64,000 nucleotides of DNA from Gemmiger gallinarum (GCF_014982805.1 NZ_JADCKC010000004.1:1-64000), one strand, 5' to 3'; counted from the first letter of the stretch, positions 50,752 to 58,624 are shown. Numbers and translations are program-made. Notes: a model not told the origin generated them from the letters alone.

Positions 50752-51939
50752 TTAGCCCTCCTCGTTTGCTTTGATAAGGGCTCTTTTCAGATCCATGTAT
50801 GCCTCATACATGGGAACGGTTCCTTCCAGAAAACCGCTTTGATAGGCGTCGCTTTTCTTGATATCGTTTCTATTGAGAATTGTCGAAAGGTTGTCCAGGA
50901 TAATGCCATGTCTGTTTCTGACAATATAGATATTATCATTGCGCTCAAATTCGTCGAGCAGTTCCGCGTAATGTGTGGAAAAAATCAGCATTGCACCGGA
51001 TTTGTTTACTTTTTTGTCCATGAAAAGACGGATTAACGTGGATACAATCTCGTGGTTGAAATGATTTTCCAGTTCATCAACAATCAGATAGCCTCCGGCT
51101 TTAAATACCTTTATGGCTTTCAAGAAAGTGTTAATACCTTTAATTGTGCCGGACGAGAGATATCTGTTCAACTCCGAAAATTGATTTAGCGTGATTTCTT
51201 TTTTCCCTTTGAACTTCAGGCTGATGCGAATATCCTTACTATCTTTTTTAAATCTTAGATATTCGATACTGGGATCAAAGAAGGCGATTAATTCAAGCGG
51301 GCAATCATCGGACAAACTCAGTTGATTCACATTGGTGTACTGCAACATATCGGAAACAACGATTTGCTCATTGTTTCTTTTGTTAAAGGCCACCATAATG
51401 CTGACATCATCCAGCAAATACTCGTTAAAATGGCGAGCAAAATTGATTTCTACGCCTTTAAAGTCAAGAAGATTTTTCTTTCGAAGACCTGCTGAAATTA
51501 CCTTGGTTTGAATGGTTTCTTTTGCAATCAATAGCTTATCGTTTCTTTTAATGATTACAGTTTTGAGCAGATTGATTGCATTGCCGCCAGCCGGAGAATA
51601 TGTTGCACTGCTGTTCGCGTAGAAGTACGTTTCGATGGTGACACGTTGATCTTCCGTTAAGCCGTCAAGAAACTCTGCACAATCAATGCTGTTAAGAGGT
51701 TCATGATTCAGCATTCTGCAGACAAAGGTGATTAATTTTAGGACCGTAGTTTTGCCGGATGCGTTAATGCCGATCAGAGCAAGAACATTGTTCTGTGTGA
51801 ATGCCTGATTTCCCGTGGAAAATACGGTGCTCATGGATTCCGCGTCATCTGCAGTCACCCTTTGTAAGGCAAGAAAATCAATTTCACAGGTGTCTTTGAA
51901 TAAAGGAATTCCTGAAGCACGTATTTTTAGCAGCTTCAC
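50752..51939 (-). CDS. AAA ATPase of the RloA/OLD-like defence type
   Basis: SMC-like ATPase of 395 residues. Walker A is LALIGINASGKTTVLKLI near residue 53. An ABC-like signature region is FSELNRYLSSGTIKGINTF, and Walker B is YLIVDELENHFNHE with the FSTHYAELLDEFERND switch. Such ATPases pair with TOPRIM or other effectors in AbiL, PARIS and retron-type systems. Start is GTG with GGGGAGG 7 nt upstream. Its own promoter is flanked by GTTGAC/GTCAAC repeats. It is the first of two genes. Confidence 0.85.
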   Translation of the reverse strand: MKLLKIRASGIPLFKDTCEIDFLALQRVTADDAESMSTVFSTGNQAFTQNNVLALIGINASGKTTVLKLITFVCRMLNHEPLNSIDCAEFLDGLTEDQRVTIETYFYANSSATYSPAGGNAINLLKTVIIKRNDKLLIAKETIQTKVISAGLRKKNLLDFKGVEINFARHFNEYLLDDVSIMVAFNKRNNEQIVVSDMLQYTNVNQLSLSDDCPLELIAFFDPSIEYLRFKKDSKDIRISLKFKGKKEITLNQFSELNRYLSSGTIKGINTFLKAIKVFKAGGYLIVDELENHFNHEIVSTLIRLFMDKKVNKSGAMLIFSTHYAELLDEFERNDNIYIVRNRHGIILDNLSTILNRNDIKKSDAYQSGFLEGTVPMYEAYMDLKRALIKANEEG

Positions 51940-51980
51940 ACAATCGCCTCCCCTAAATTAATTACGGATATTTTGTTTTT

Positions 51981-52019
51981 GTTGACGTTATTATACCGCA
52001 TTTTCCTAAAACGGTCAAC
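51981..52019 (-). promoter_or_regulatory. promoter and inverted repeat of the ATPase/TOPRIM-like operon
   Basis: On the minus strand TTGACC (52013-52018), 17 bp, TATAAT (51990-51995). GTTGAC and GTCAAC half-sites (51981-51986 and 52014-52019) bracket the promoter, suggesting repression. The remaining ~260 bp up to the next terminator are AT-rich and contain no recognisable gene. Confidence 0.8.
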
Positions 52020-52283
52020 GTTAAAAACGGATTTATCGTTTTTAATTTTGTATAAAAACCACGTAGGAAAAAGGAAATGCTGACTTGGATGAGATACCCG
52101 TTAAAAGAGACAGATGAAACGGTAGGGCAAAAACTATCATCTAAAATTATAATAGAAATTTGCGAATTATATTATAAATCCAATTATTAGAATAATGATT
52201 AGAAAGATGATAAAATCTTTTGGGCATTCATTTAAAGCATACAAGAAAAATCCCGCGAATTGTTGCTGTTTGTAATATGAAAA

Positions 52284-52314
52284 GCCTGACAGCATCGTGC
52301 TGCCAGGCATTTTT
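52284..52314. terminator. bidirectional terminator left of the right-end DNA-binding gene
   Basis: Stem GCCTG-CAGCA / TGCTG-CAGGC with one mismatch, followed by TTTTT on the plus strand and TTTT on the minus strand. It lies 20 bp past the stop of the minus-strand gene that follows. Confidence 0.82.
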
Positions 52315-52334
52315 ACTATTTGTTGGGCGGTAGA

Positions 52335-52964
52335 TTACAGTTTGGTGGGATGGGGCTTTTGGCTTATCTCCCGAATCATCCCATAATGTTTCCTGCTCTT
52401 CCTCGTTATCCTGTTATAATCATCCGAAACCAGGTAGTCCAACAGCCACGTTTTCGGCACCATGAACCGTGGGCGGCGCTGGATGGTGCGCAGGCGGCCC
52501 TCGGTGCACCAGCGGGAGACCGTGTGGGGCGTGTAGCCGGTGAAGCGGGCGATCTGCTCCACGGTCAGCACGTCTGGGGCGTCGGCCAGCTGCTGTTCCA
52601 GATGGCCGCGGAGGAGCAGGCGGCTGACAATTTCGTAGTCGAGGGTACGGGTCAGGGATACGGCGGGCGGTTTGCGCTGCGGATAGTTCTTGTACCACCC
52701 GCTGGGAGGAGCATAATGCTCCGGTTCGGTGAGACGGCGGCGCAGGTAGGCGGCCACGTCCGCCTTGGCAATCTTGTAGCAGCGGGTGCGCTTGCCGGTG
52801 TGGAGGCAGGGAACGAGCCCGCTCTGGAGCAGGTAGAGCGAGGTGCGGGTGCCGATGTGGCAGGCGATGCGGAAATCGTTGCGGCTCATGGGATCGGGAT
52901 AAGGTGCCAACAGCGCGTCGATTTCCTCTGCCAGCCGGTCCTGTGTAGTGGTTTGTTCGTTCAT
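52335..52964 (-). CDS. tandem helix-turn-helix protein near the right end (excisionase-like)
   Basis: DNA-binding protein of 209 residues with two Xis-like modules. The first is MSRNDFRIACHIGTRTSLYLLQSGLVPCLHTGKRTRCYKI, summarised as an HTH with a wing, near residues 26-66. The second is LTVEQIARFTGYTPHTVSRWCTEGRLRTI near residue 133, followed by RRPRFMVPKTWLLDYLV. AAAGGAG lies before the ATG. Location 350 bp from the right attachment core suggests a directionality factor or end-binding protein. GC-rich like the element backbone. Confidence 0.75.
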   Translation of the reverse strand: MNEQTTTQDRLAEEIDALLAPYPDPMSRNDFRIACHIGTRTSLYLLQSGLVPCLHTGKRTRCYKIAKADVAAYLRRRLTEPEHYAPPSGWYKNYPQRKPPAVSLTRTLDYEIVSRLLLRGHLEQQLADAPDVLTVEQIARFTGYTPHTVSRWCTEGRLRTIQRRPRFMVPKTWLLDYLVSDDYNRITRKSRKHYGMIREISQKPHPTKL

Positions 52965-53313
52965 GGTCGGATTCTCCTTTGATGAAATTCGGACCCGGAG
53001 AAACCGTATCTATACGACAAGATTCTTGAATTTTGGGGCGTTTTTCTCGCCTGCGGGAAAATCCTGCGTCGGGACAAACCGGCCAGAACCCGCCCCGGCG
53101 GGCCGGATGCCCTGCCGGTTATCTTGCACGGCGTCTTGCATTTTTCCCGGAAGGCGTTGCTTTTCTCCCTAAACGGTGGTACTATACTTTTACTTGTACC
53201 CACGCGATTTTGCGGGCGGATGCGCCGGAACTCCGCGTGGTGTGGTCAGAATGGGCGGGACGAAACGGCCTGTTTTGATCCTGGGGGAGCACAGACGGCA
53301 TTCGGGAAACAAA
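52965..53313. other. right end of the element, non-coding
   Basis: No gene is supported in these ~350 bp. The stretch holds the right arm repeat (53119-53154), GC-rich inverted sequence (GGCCAGAACCCGCC area) and the approach to the right core. GGGGGAGCA near 53284 looks superficially like a tRNA acceptor but no D arm follows. Confidence 0.65.
53119..53154 (+). repeat. right arm-type repeat of the element
   Basis: TTATCTTGCA, 5 bp, TCTTGCATTTTTCC, then CGGAAGG. It matches the left-end repeat over two blocks in the same orientation, with GCCGGTTATC upstream resembling CCGGTTAT at the left. Confidence 0.7.
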
Positions 53314-53374
53314 ACTCGAAATCTCGTAGGGTGTTAACAGCACCGCCAGGGTTCAAATCCCTGCTGCTCCGCCA
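53314..53374 (+). pseudogene. tRNA-Ser 3' half (attR side)
   Basis: Starts with the core ACTCGAAA, then the 3' anticodon strand TCTCG, a long variable arm with GGTG/CACC stem, T arm CAGGGTTCAAATCCCTG, acceptor CTGCTCC, discriminator G and CCA. No 5' half precedes it. Joined to 27322-27360 it gives a complete tRNA-Ser(CGA), apart from one T-T mismatch in the anticodon stem. Confidence 0.87.
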
Positions 53375-53378
53375 TGGA

Positions 53379-53407
53379 ACAGGCTATCCAAGGGATAGCC
53401 TGTTTTT
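53379..53407 (+). terminator. native terminator of the interrupted tRNA-Ser
   Basis: Perfect 11-bp stem ACAGGCTATCC/GGATAGCCTGT with AAG loop, followed by TTTT. It immediately follows the tRNA 3' half, as expected for the original host gene. Confidence 0.92.
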
Positions 53408-53540
53408 ATATGCGCAAAGCCGCCCCACATCTCCGGTGAGGAGCCAAAAAAGATGATTCCTATTAAAATAGAATAATGCAAATTGTTGAAACCAAGCGTA
53501 AAATACCAATCATGCTTCTCAAAAAGAGGAAGGGTTGTCC

Positions 53541-54146
53541 ATGCTGTTAATCGATTTTTACCGGGAGCTGCTGCACACTTCCGACGAAACGCTGCTGCAG
53601 AAAGTTTCCGAAGCCTCTCAGATCATTTCCCTCAAAACCGGGGAGCTCGCCATCAAGAGCGGCACTGTGCCCACGCATATCTGCTTTTTGCTCCACGGTG
53701 TGCTGCGGGGGGTGGCCAGCAATGCCAACGGCAAGGACATTACCGACTGTATTGTGTTTCGTACCGGTTCTCCCGCCATGCCGGACAGCGATTTCACCCA
53801 ACCCGCCTCCATCACCCTGGAAGCGCTGGAATACACCGAGCTTGTGGCCATTCCGGTAGAAAAAGTACAGGAACTGCTGGCGGAATATCCCGACCTGATG
53901 GAAGTGTACCGACGGTTTCTGCTGTGGTCGGTGGCTCTGCACCGGGATCTCAAGATCGCCCTGTATCAATACACCGCCGCCCAGCGGTACGAATGGTTTT
54001 TGCGCCAGTATCCCGGTCTGATCGACCGCATCCCGCACAAGTACATTGCATCGCTGCTCAACATGACGCCCGTCACTCTGAGTAACGTCCGCAAAAATTC
54101 CCGCAAACCGGTTTGCGCAGTTCCGCCCCAGGACGCGACGGAATGA
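53541..54146 (+). CDS. Crp/Fnr-family transcription regulator
   Basis: Regulator of 201 residues with an N-terminal cyclic-nucleotide-type beta barrel (LKTGELAIKSGTVPTHICFLLHGVLRG) and a C-terminal HTH (RIPHKYIASLLNMTPVTLSNVRKNS). No Cys set for an iron-sulfur cluster is seen, so it is not Fnr itself. The ligand is unknown. A weak GGAAGGG lies before the ATG. It is the first host gene right of the element and ends in a terminator. Confidence 0.85.
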   Translation: MLLIDFYRELLHTSDETLLQKVSEASQIISLKTGELAIKSGTVPTHICFLLHGVLRGVASNANGKDITDCIVFRTGSPAMPDSDFTQPASITLEALEYTELVAIPVEKVQELLAEYPDLMEVYRRFLLWSVALHRDLKIALYQYTAAQRYEWFLRQYPGLIDRIPHKYIASLLNMTPVTLSNVRKNSRKPVCAVPPQDATE

Positions 54147-54185
54147 ACCGCCTTTCTGCACAATCCGTTTTTCCCCTGCAATGCC

Positions 54186-54226
54186 GCAGGGACGCCAGCC
54201 ATACCGGCCGGCGTCCCTGCTTTTTT
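54186..54226 (+). terminator. terminator of the Crp-type gene
   Basis: Stem GCAGGGACGCC/GGCGTCCCTGC followed by TTTTTT. Confidence 0.92.
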
Positions 54227-54252
54227 CATATATGCCGTCTGTCCCTTCCCGC

Positions 54253-54576
54253 TCACTTGCATCCGCCTATATCGCAGGCACGGTGCTCCACGATCTCCTC
54301 CGGCCGGACCGGGGGCTGGCCGATCCAGTCCAGGGCCTCGTCCACATCCAGGGTCATGGCGCCGTCCTCCCCCACAAAGAGGGGGATGCCGATGCCGCCC
54401 TTTTCCCGCTGGGGAGCAAACAGAGGATCGTGGTCCCGGATGGCCAGGAATTCTTTGAGGTTGGCGGTGTTTTCGGTGATGTCAATATACTCTGCCGCAA
54501 AGCCGCGGCTTTTCTGGATGGCGCGATAGTTGCGGCAGTCGATGCAGATGGGGGTTCCATATACCTTCATATTCAT
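54253..54576 (-). CDS. glutaredoxin-like thiol protein
   Basis: Thioredoxin-fold protein of 107 residues. The N terminus MKVYGTPICIDCRNYRAIQ has the redox motif CIDC after the first beta strand, followed by YIDITENTANLKEF (as in glutaredoxin and NrdH) and the cis-Pro region GIGIPLFVGEDG. The C-terminal tail has two more Cys (RACDIGGCK). AGGAG lies 12 nt before the ATG, longer than usual. Third gene of the AraC-esterase minus-strand run; the partner reductase is unknown. Confidence 0.78.
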   Translation of the reverse strand: MNMKVYGTPICIDCRNYRAIQKSRGFAAEYIDITENTANLKEFLAIRDHDPLFAPQREKGGIGIPLFVGEDGAMTLDVDEALDWIGQPPVRPEEIVEHRACDIGGCK

Positions 54577-54595
54577 ATTATATAAGCACTCCTTT

Positions 54596-55273
54596 TCAAG
54601 ATTTGGGCTCCGTACCGCCCAGCAGCCAGGCAATGCCTGCGGCCGTCCGCCTGGCAGGCTGGAAAAAGTGGTTGCCTGGGTTGAGGACAAAGGTGGTGCG
54701 GATGCCTCTCTCCCGGCACAGCGCCTCCACCGCCTCGGCGTTTTGCCGCACCGGCCGCATGAGCGGATTGCGGGTGCGGGCTTCCCGGCTGCCCACCGAC
54801 AGATAGACCCGACAAACTCCGGGAGACATTTCATGTTCCGTCAGGTATTCCACAATTCCGGGGAACCACAGCGATCCCGACACGCTGGCCGCGCCATGGA
54901 AGGCCTCGGTCCGGCAGAGGGCGTACAGCGCAAACAGTCCGCCCAGGGAATACCCCGCAATTCCCCGCCAGCCGGGCGGCCCGGGCAGGCAGTCCTCCAC
55001 AGCGGGCAGCAGTGTCCCGGTAAGCAGGCGAAGATAGTCGTCCGCCCCGCCGGCGAAGGATTCCTTCTCCCCCGGCAGATCCCAGGGTACCATGTCCCGG
55101 TTCCAGTCCAGGCCGCTGATGCCCGCCAGCGTGAAATCGGGCAGACCGCCGGGCAGTTCCCCATACACCGCCTCCGTCTCCTCGCCGCAGGCGTTCAGGC
55201 AGATGAGCGGGGCGCCGGGCTCTCGGGCAGGAAAGATACGGACTGTGCGGCCCGCCTTGGTAAACTGTATCAT
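54596..55273 (-). CDS. alpha/beta-hydrolase esterase
   Basis: Hydrolase of 225 residues with the IroE/Fes-like esterase pattern. The nucleophile elbow is IAGYSLGGLFALYAL near residue 120, VSGSLWFPG follows, and the catalytic His is in NPGNHFFQPARRT near the C terminus. No signal peptide, so cytoplasmic. GGAGGAGG lies just before the ATG, and the ATG overlaps the AraC stop by 4 nt. It may deacylate sugars or siderophore-like esters; the adjacent sugar transporter favours a carbohydrate-linked role. Confidence 0.8.
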   Translation of the reverse strand: MIQFTKAGRTVRIFPAREPGAPLICLNACGEETEAVYGELPGGLPDFTLAGISGLDWNRDMVPWDLPGEKESFAGGADDYLRLLTGTLLPAVEDCLPGPPGWRGIAGYSLGGLFALYALCRTEAFHGAASVSGSLWFPGIVEYLTEHEMSPGVCRVYLSVGSREARTRNPLMRPVRQNAEAVEALCRERGIRTTFVLNPGNHFFQPARRTAAGIAWLLGGTEPKS

Positions 55274-56169
55274 TCTTCCTCCTCCCGCTGTCCGTTGGAG
55301 CCGGACAGCTGCGCCGGGTCCAGCAGATGGGTCATCCGGTACTCCCGCGGGGAAATGCCGTGGACGTTTTTGAAGGCCCGGGAAAAATGCAGCTGATTGG
55401 CATAGCCCACCTGGACCGCGATCTCTCCAATGGTGCTGCGCGTCTCCTTGAGCAGCTGGGCCGCCCGGGCCATGCGGTAATGCATGAGATAGGCCTGGGG
55501 GCTCTCGCCCACCGCATCCCGGAACACCTTGCCGAAATAACTGCGGTTGAGTCCGCACTCAGCAGCCACCTCCTCGATGGAGATATCCCGCTGGTAGTTC
55601 TGTTCGATGAAGGTCAGCGCCTCCCGGATGTAAAAGTCCCGCAGCCGGCGCTCGCTGTTGTGGCGGCGGTCGGCGGAGGACTGCACCAGCTGATCCAGAA
55701 ACAGAAACCCGTGAGCGATCAGGTGCACCGGGCTGGCGTCGCTGTGGTTGACGATGTAGAGCATCTCCTCCTGCAACAGGCGCCCCGCCTCGGCGTTCCA
55801 GGCGGTGTAGACCGGCTTTGCGGCGCTGATGCCCGCCAGATTCAGGCTCTCGTGGGCGCGCAGGCCGTCAAACTCCAGCCAGGTGTATTCCCAGGGGTCC
55901 TCGTCGTCGGCACAGTAGGTGGTGATCTGCCCCGGCACAATGAGAAAGCCGTGCCGGGGGGTGATCTCATAGGTGCCGGTGTCGGTATACAGCTTGCCCT
56001 TGCCCGAGATCACATAGTGGAACAGGTAGTGATTGCGGGCATGGGGCCCGTAGGAATGGACCGGGTCGTTGCGCTCCCACCCGAACTGATAGAGGTTCAG
56101 GTCGATGAACCGCTCGTCCCGGAAGACGTGAAACTTGAACTTGTGCTGTCCGCTGAGATTGTCCGCCAT
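55270..56169 (-). CDS. AraC-family transcription regulator
   Basis: Regulator of 299 residues. The N-terminal cupin-type domain (RNHYLFHYVISGKGKLYTDTG, RHGFLIVPGQ) binds an effector, probably a sugar. The C-terminal double HTH is DISIEEVAAECGLNRSYFGKVFRDAVGESPQAYL followed by TIGEIAVQVGYANQLHFSRAFK and HGISPREYR. GGGAGG lies 8 nt before the chosen ATG; a GTG three codons earlier is less well placed. It is divergent from the sugar ABC transporter, its likely target. Confidence 0.92.
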   Translation of the reverse strand: MADNLSGQHKFKFHVFRDERFIDLNLYQFGWERNDPVHSYGPHARNHYLFHYVISGKGKLYTDTGTYEITPRHGFLIVPGQITTYCADDEDPWEYTWLEFDGLRAHESLNLAGISAAKPVYTAWNAEAGRLLQEEMLYIVNHSDASPVHLIAHGFLFLDQLVQSSADRRHNSERRLRDFYIREALTFIEQNYQRDISIEEVAAECGLNRSYFGKVFRDAVGESPQAYLMHYRMARAAQLLKETRSTIGEIAVQVGYANQLHFSRAFKNVHGISPREYRMTHLLDPAQLSGSNGQREEEE

Positions 56170-56191
56170 AGGCTGCACCTCCCGCCCTCAT

Positions 56192-56253
56192 TATATACCA
56201 AAATGCGTTGTAACTTCAATAAAAATGGATGTTTTCAGAGAAATTGGTATATA
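56192..56253. promoter_or_regulatory. inverted repeat between the AraC gene and the sugar transporter
   Basis: TATATACCAA (56192-56201) and its exact complement TTGGTATATA (56244-56253) are separated by 42 bp, about five helical turns centre to centre. This is a plausible pair of AraC-type half-sites. TATAAT at 56295-56300 may be the transporter -10. Confidence 0.5.
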
Positions 56254-56325
56254 AAAAGCGGCATTATGGTATTCTATCCCCTATCGTCAGATTGTATAAT
56301 GATTCTGCTATCGAGGGTCGGAAAC

Positions 56326-56340
56326 TGTGCAACGTGCACA
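56326..56340. promoter_or_regulatory. palindrome upstream of the sugar transporter
   Basis: TGTGCA-ACG-TGCACA is a perfect palindrome with 6-bp arms, 25 bp downstream of a TATAAT, in the leader of the transporter operon. It could be an operator or a mRNA hairpin. Confidence 0.4.
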
Positions 56341-56462
56341 ATGCACAATTTCGTTTATCGTTTTTCGTCACTATGACGGAGAGCGGACCTCGCCCCGTTT
56401 TGTCAATACGGCCGACATGACAAACCCGCAATCGATTGTACCCAAACCAAAGGAGACTGATC

Positions 56463-57740
56463 ATGAAAAAGTTGCATCGTATTGCCACCGGCGCTCTTGC
56501 GGCGTTGATGGCGGCCGGACTGGCCGGCTGCGCCGGGGCCGACGACGGCACCGTCAACCTGGCCTTCCAGATCTGGGACGTTGCGCAGCGTGACGGTATG
56601 CAGGCCATGTGTGACGCCTACACCGCCGAGCACCCCAATGTCCACATTGAGGTACAGGTCACCAGCTGGGACGAGTACTGGACCAAGCTGGAAGCTGCGG
56701 CCATGTCCAACCAGATGCCCGACATCTTCTGGATGCACACCAATGAGATCCTGAAGTATGCCGACTACGGTATGCTGGCGGACTGCTCCGACATTGTGGA
56801 GACCGAGCATTTCTCGGACATTTCCCTGGCCAACGCCAGCGGTTCGGACGGCAAGCTGTACGGCGTGCCCAAGGACAAGGACACCGTCGGCCTTGTGTAC
56901 AACAAGGAAATGTTTGATGCGGCGAACGTTGCCTACCCCGACGAGAACTGGACCTGGGACGACCTGGTGGATGCCTCCCAGAAGATCTACGACGCCACCG
57001 GCAAGTACGGCTACATGGCCTACGGCGACGACCAGCTGGGTTACTGGAACTTTGTCTATCAGGCAGGCGGCAGCATCCTGACTGAGGATAAGACCCGGGG
57101 CAACTTCACCGATCCCGCCACCAAGATGGGCATGGAATTCTACATCGGGCTGCAGAGCTATGACTGGTGCCCTGACCAGACCTACTTTGCCGAGACTTCT
57201 CCCGGTACTGCCTTCTTCTCCGAGAAGGGCGCCATGTTCCTGGAAGGTGACTGGAACATTCTGACCGAGCTGCAAAACTACCCCGACATGGTGGGCAAGT
57301 GGGACGTTGCGGTTTTGCCCAAGTGCCCCAACCCTGTCAGCGGTGACGGCCGCGCCTCCATCTCCAACGGCCTGAGCTACGCCACCAGCGCCAAAAACAA
57401 GCACATGGACATCGTCAAGGATGTGCTGAAGTTCTTCGGCAGCGAGGAAGGTCAGCGCATTCAGGGCGAGAGCGGCGCCGCCATCCCGGCCTACGAGGGT
57501 CTGGAAGAGACCTGGGTCGGTGTGTTTAACGACTATCCCATCAACGTCCAGCCCTTCATCGACATGTTTGACTACTGCGTGCAGAGCGTCAACAATGCCG
57601 CCCGTCCTGAGTGGAAGACTCCGGTCAGCGACACCCTGCTGAAGATCTACACCGGTCAGCTTGACCTGGACACCGGCCTGCAGACCATGCAGGACATCGT
57701 CGATGAGGCCAGTGCCGAATATTACGAGGAGGATGCGTAA
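56463..57740 (+). CDS. sugar ABC transporter substrate-binding lipoprotein
   Basis: Family 1 extracellular binding protein (MalE/UgpB-like), 425 residues. Lipoprotein signal ends LMAAGLAGCAG with the lipidated Cys near residue 22. Mature landmarks are VNLAFQIWD, the SWDEYWTKLEAAAMSNQMPDIFWM segment, YGVPKDKDTVGLVYNKEMF and AMFLEGDWN. AAAGGAGAC lies 8 nt upstream. The stop overlaps the first permease start (TAATG). Aromatic residues in the sites suggest an oligosaccharide. With GH36 nearby, alpha-galactosides are the leading guess. Confidence 0.93.
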   Translation: MKKLHRIATGALAALMAAGLAGCAGADDGTVNLAFQIWDVAQRDGMQAMCDAYTAEHPNVHIEVQVTSWDEYWTKLEAAAMSNQMPDIFWMHTNEILKYADYGMLADCSDIVETEHFSDISLANASGSDGKLYGVPKDKDTVGLVYNKEMFDAANVAYPDENWTWDDLVDASQKIYDATGKYGYMAYGDDQLGYWNFVYQAGGSILTEDKTRGNFTDPATKMGMEFYIGLQSYDWCPDQTYFAETSPGTAFFSEKGAMFLEGDWNILTELQNYPDMVGKWDVAVLPKCPNPVSGDGRASISNGLSYATSAKNKHMDIVKDVLKFFGSEEGQRIQGESGAAIPAYEGLEETWVGVFNDYPINVQPFIDMFDYCVQSVNNAARPEWKTPVSDTLLKIYTGQLDLDTGLQTMQDIVDEASAEYYEEDA

Positions 57741-58624
57741 TGCAAAAGACATCCAAGCTTGCCCGCGACGGTGCCAAGTGGGGCCTCATCATGGTGGCGC
57801 CCACCATCATCGGCCTGCTGGTTTTGAACATCTGGCCTTTTATTCAGGCCATCTACATGAGCTTTTCCAAGTCGCTGCCCTTCGGCCTGTTTGAATTTGA
57901 GGGCATTGACAACTACGTGGAGATGTTCCAGAATGTGGAGTTCTGGAAAGCCACCTGGAACACCATTCTTTTCTGCATCCTGACGGTGCCTGTGGGCATC
58001 TTCCTGGCATTGCTGGTGGCGGTGCTGCTCAACAGCAAGATCCGCGGCCGCACCACCTTCCGCGCCATCTTCTTCCTGCCCATGGTCGTTGCCCCCGCAG
58101 CCGTGGCCATGGTGTGGAAGTGGATCTTCAACTCCCAGTACGGCATCATCAACAGCGTTTTCGGCGTGAATGTGGGCTGGCTGACCGACTCCCGTCTGGT
58201 GCTCATCACCTGCGCCATCGTTCAGATCTGGTCCAACATCGGCTACGACGCCGTGCTGCTGCTGGCCGGTCTGCAGAACGTCTCCGCCACCCTGTATGAG
58301 GCTGCCAACCTGGACGGCGCGTCCAAGGTCAAGCAGTTCTTCTCCATCACTCTGCCCATGGTTTCTCCCACCCTGTTTGTCGTCATGATCATGCGTCTGA
58401 TGTCCTCTCTGAAGGTCTTCGATCTGATCTACATGATGGTGGACGATGCCAACCCCGCCCTCAACGACGCACAGAGCCTCATGTCCCTGTTCTATCGCCA
58501 GAGCTTCATCGCCGGCGATAAGGGCTATGCCTCCGCCATCGTTGTCTGGACGGTGCTGCTGATCGGTGTTGTCACCATCTTCCAGTTCATCGGACAGAAA
58601 AAGTGGGTCAATTACGAGGTGTAA
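57740..58624 (+). CDS. sugar ABC transporter permease, MalF/UgpA type
   Basis: Inner permease of 294 residues with six membrane helices and the EAA loop YEAANLDGASKVKQFFSITLPMV near residue 190. One-base overlap with the binding-protein stop and 3 nt to the next permease show a tight operon. Works with the following permease as a heterodimer. Confidence 0.93.
   Translation: MQKTSKLARDGAKWGLIMVAPTIIGLLVLNIWPFIQAIYMSFSKSLPFGLFEFEGIDNYVEMFQNVEFWKATWNTILFCILTVPVGIFLALLVAVLLNSKIRGRTTFRAIFFLPMVVAPAAVAMVWKWIFNSQYGIINSVFGVNVGWLTDSRLVLITCAIVQIWSNIGYDAVLLLAGLQNVSATLYEAANLDGASKVKQFFSITLPMVSPTLFVVMIMRLMSSLKVFDLIYMMVDDANPALNDAQSLMSLFYRQSFIAGDKGYASAIVVWTVLLIGVVTIFQFIGQKKWVNYEV

Larger units (their letters stand above)
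27361..53321. mobile_element. integrative mobilizable element carrying BREX, about 26 kb
   Basis: Both ends are defined by the split tRNA-Ser and the shared core ACTCGAAA. Similar arm-type repeats lie inside each end. Functions in order are replacement tRNA-Ser, zeta-like kinase, tyrosine integrase, relaxase, MobC-like protein, RepA-like ATPase, phased palindromes, excisionase-like protein, XRE repressor, unknown gene, BREX with a two-gene insert, ATPase/TOPRIM-like pair, and a second DNA-binding protein near the right end. There are mobilization genes but no type IV secretion genes, so it should be mobilizable rather than self-transmissible. Backbone genes are GC-rich like the host; cargo is more AT-rich. 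Whether it still excises cannot be told from sequence. Confidence 0.85.

Noticed and set aside
50230-51939. Calling the ATPase/TOPRIM-like pair PARIS (ariA/ariB)
   Set aside because: The effector is much shorter than AriB and its motifs fit RloB/AbiLii-like proteins better; without a profile search a specific name is not justified.
53284-53313. A 5' tRNA half at the right junction (GGGAGCA)
   Set aside because: The following bases cannot form a D arm or anticodon stem, and the seventh acceptor pair fails; the resemblance is accidental.
27361-53321. A self-transmissible conjugative element or prophage
   Set aside because: No VirB4, VirD4 coupling protein, or other secretion genes and no capsid, terminase or tail genes are present; only mobilization functions are seen.
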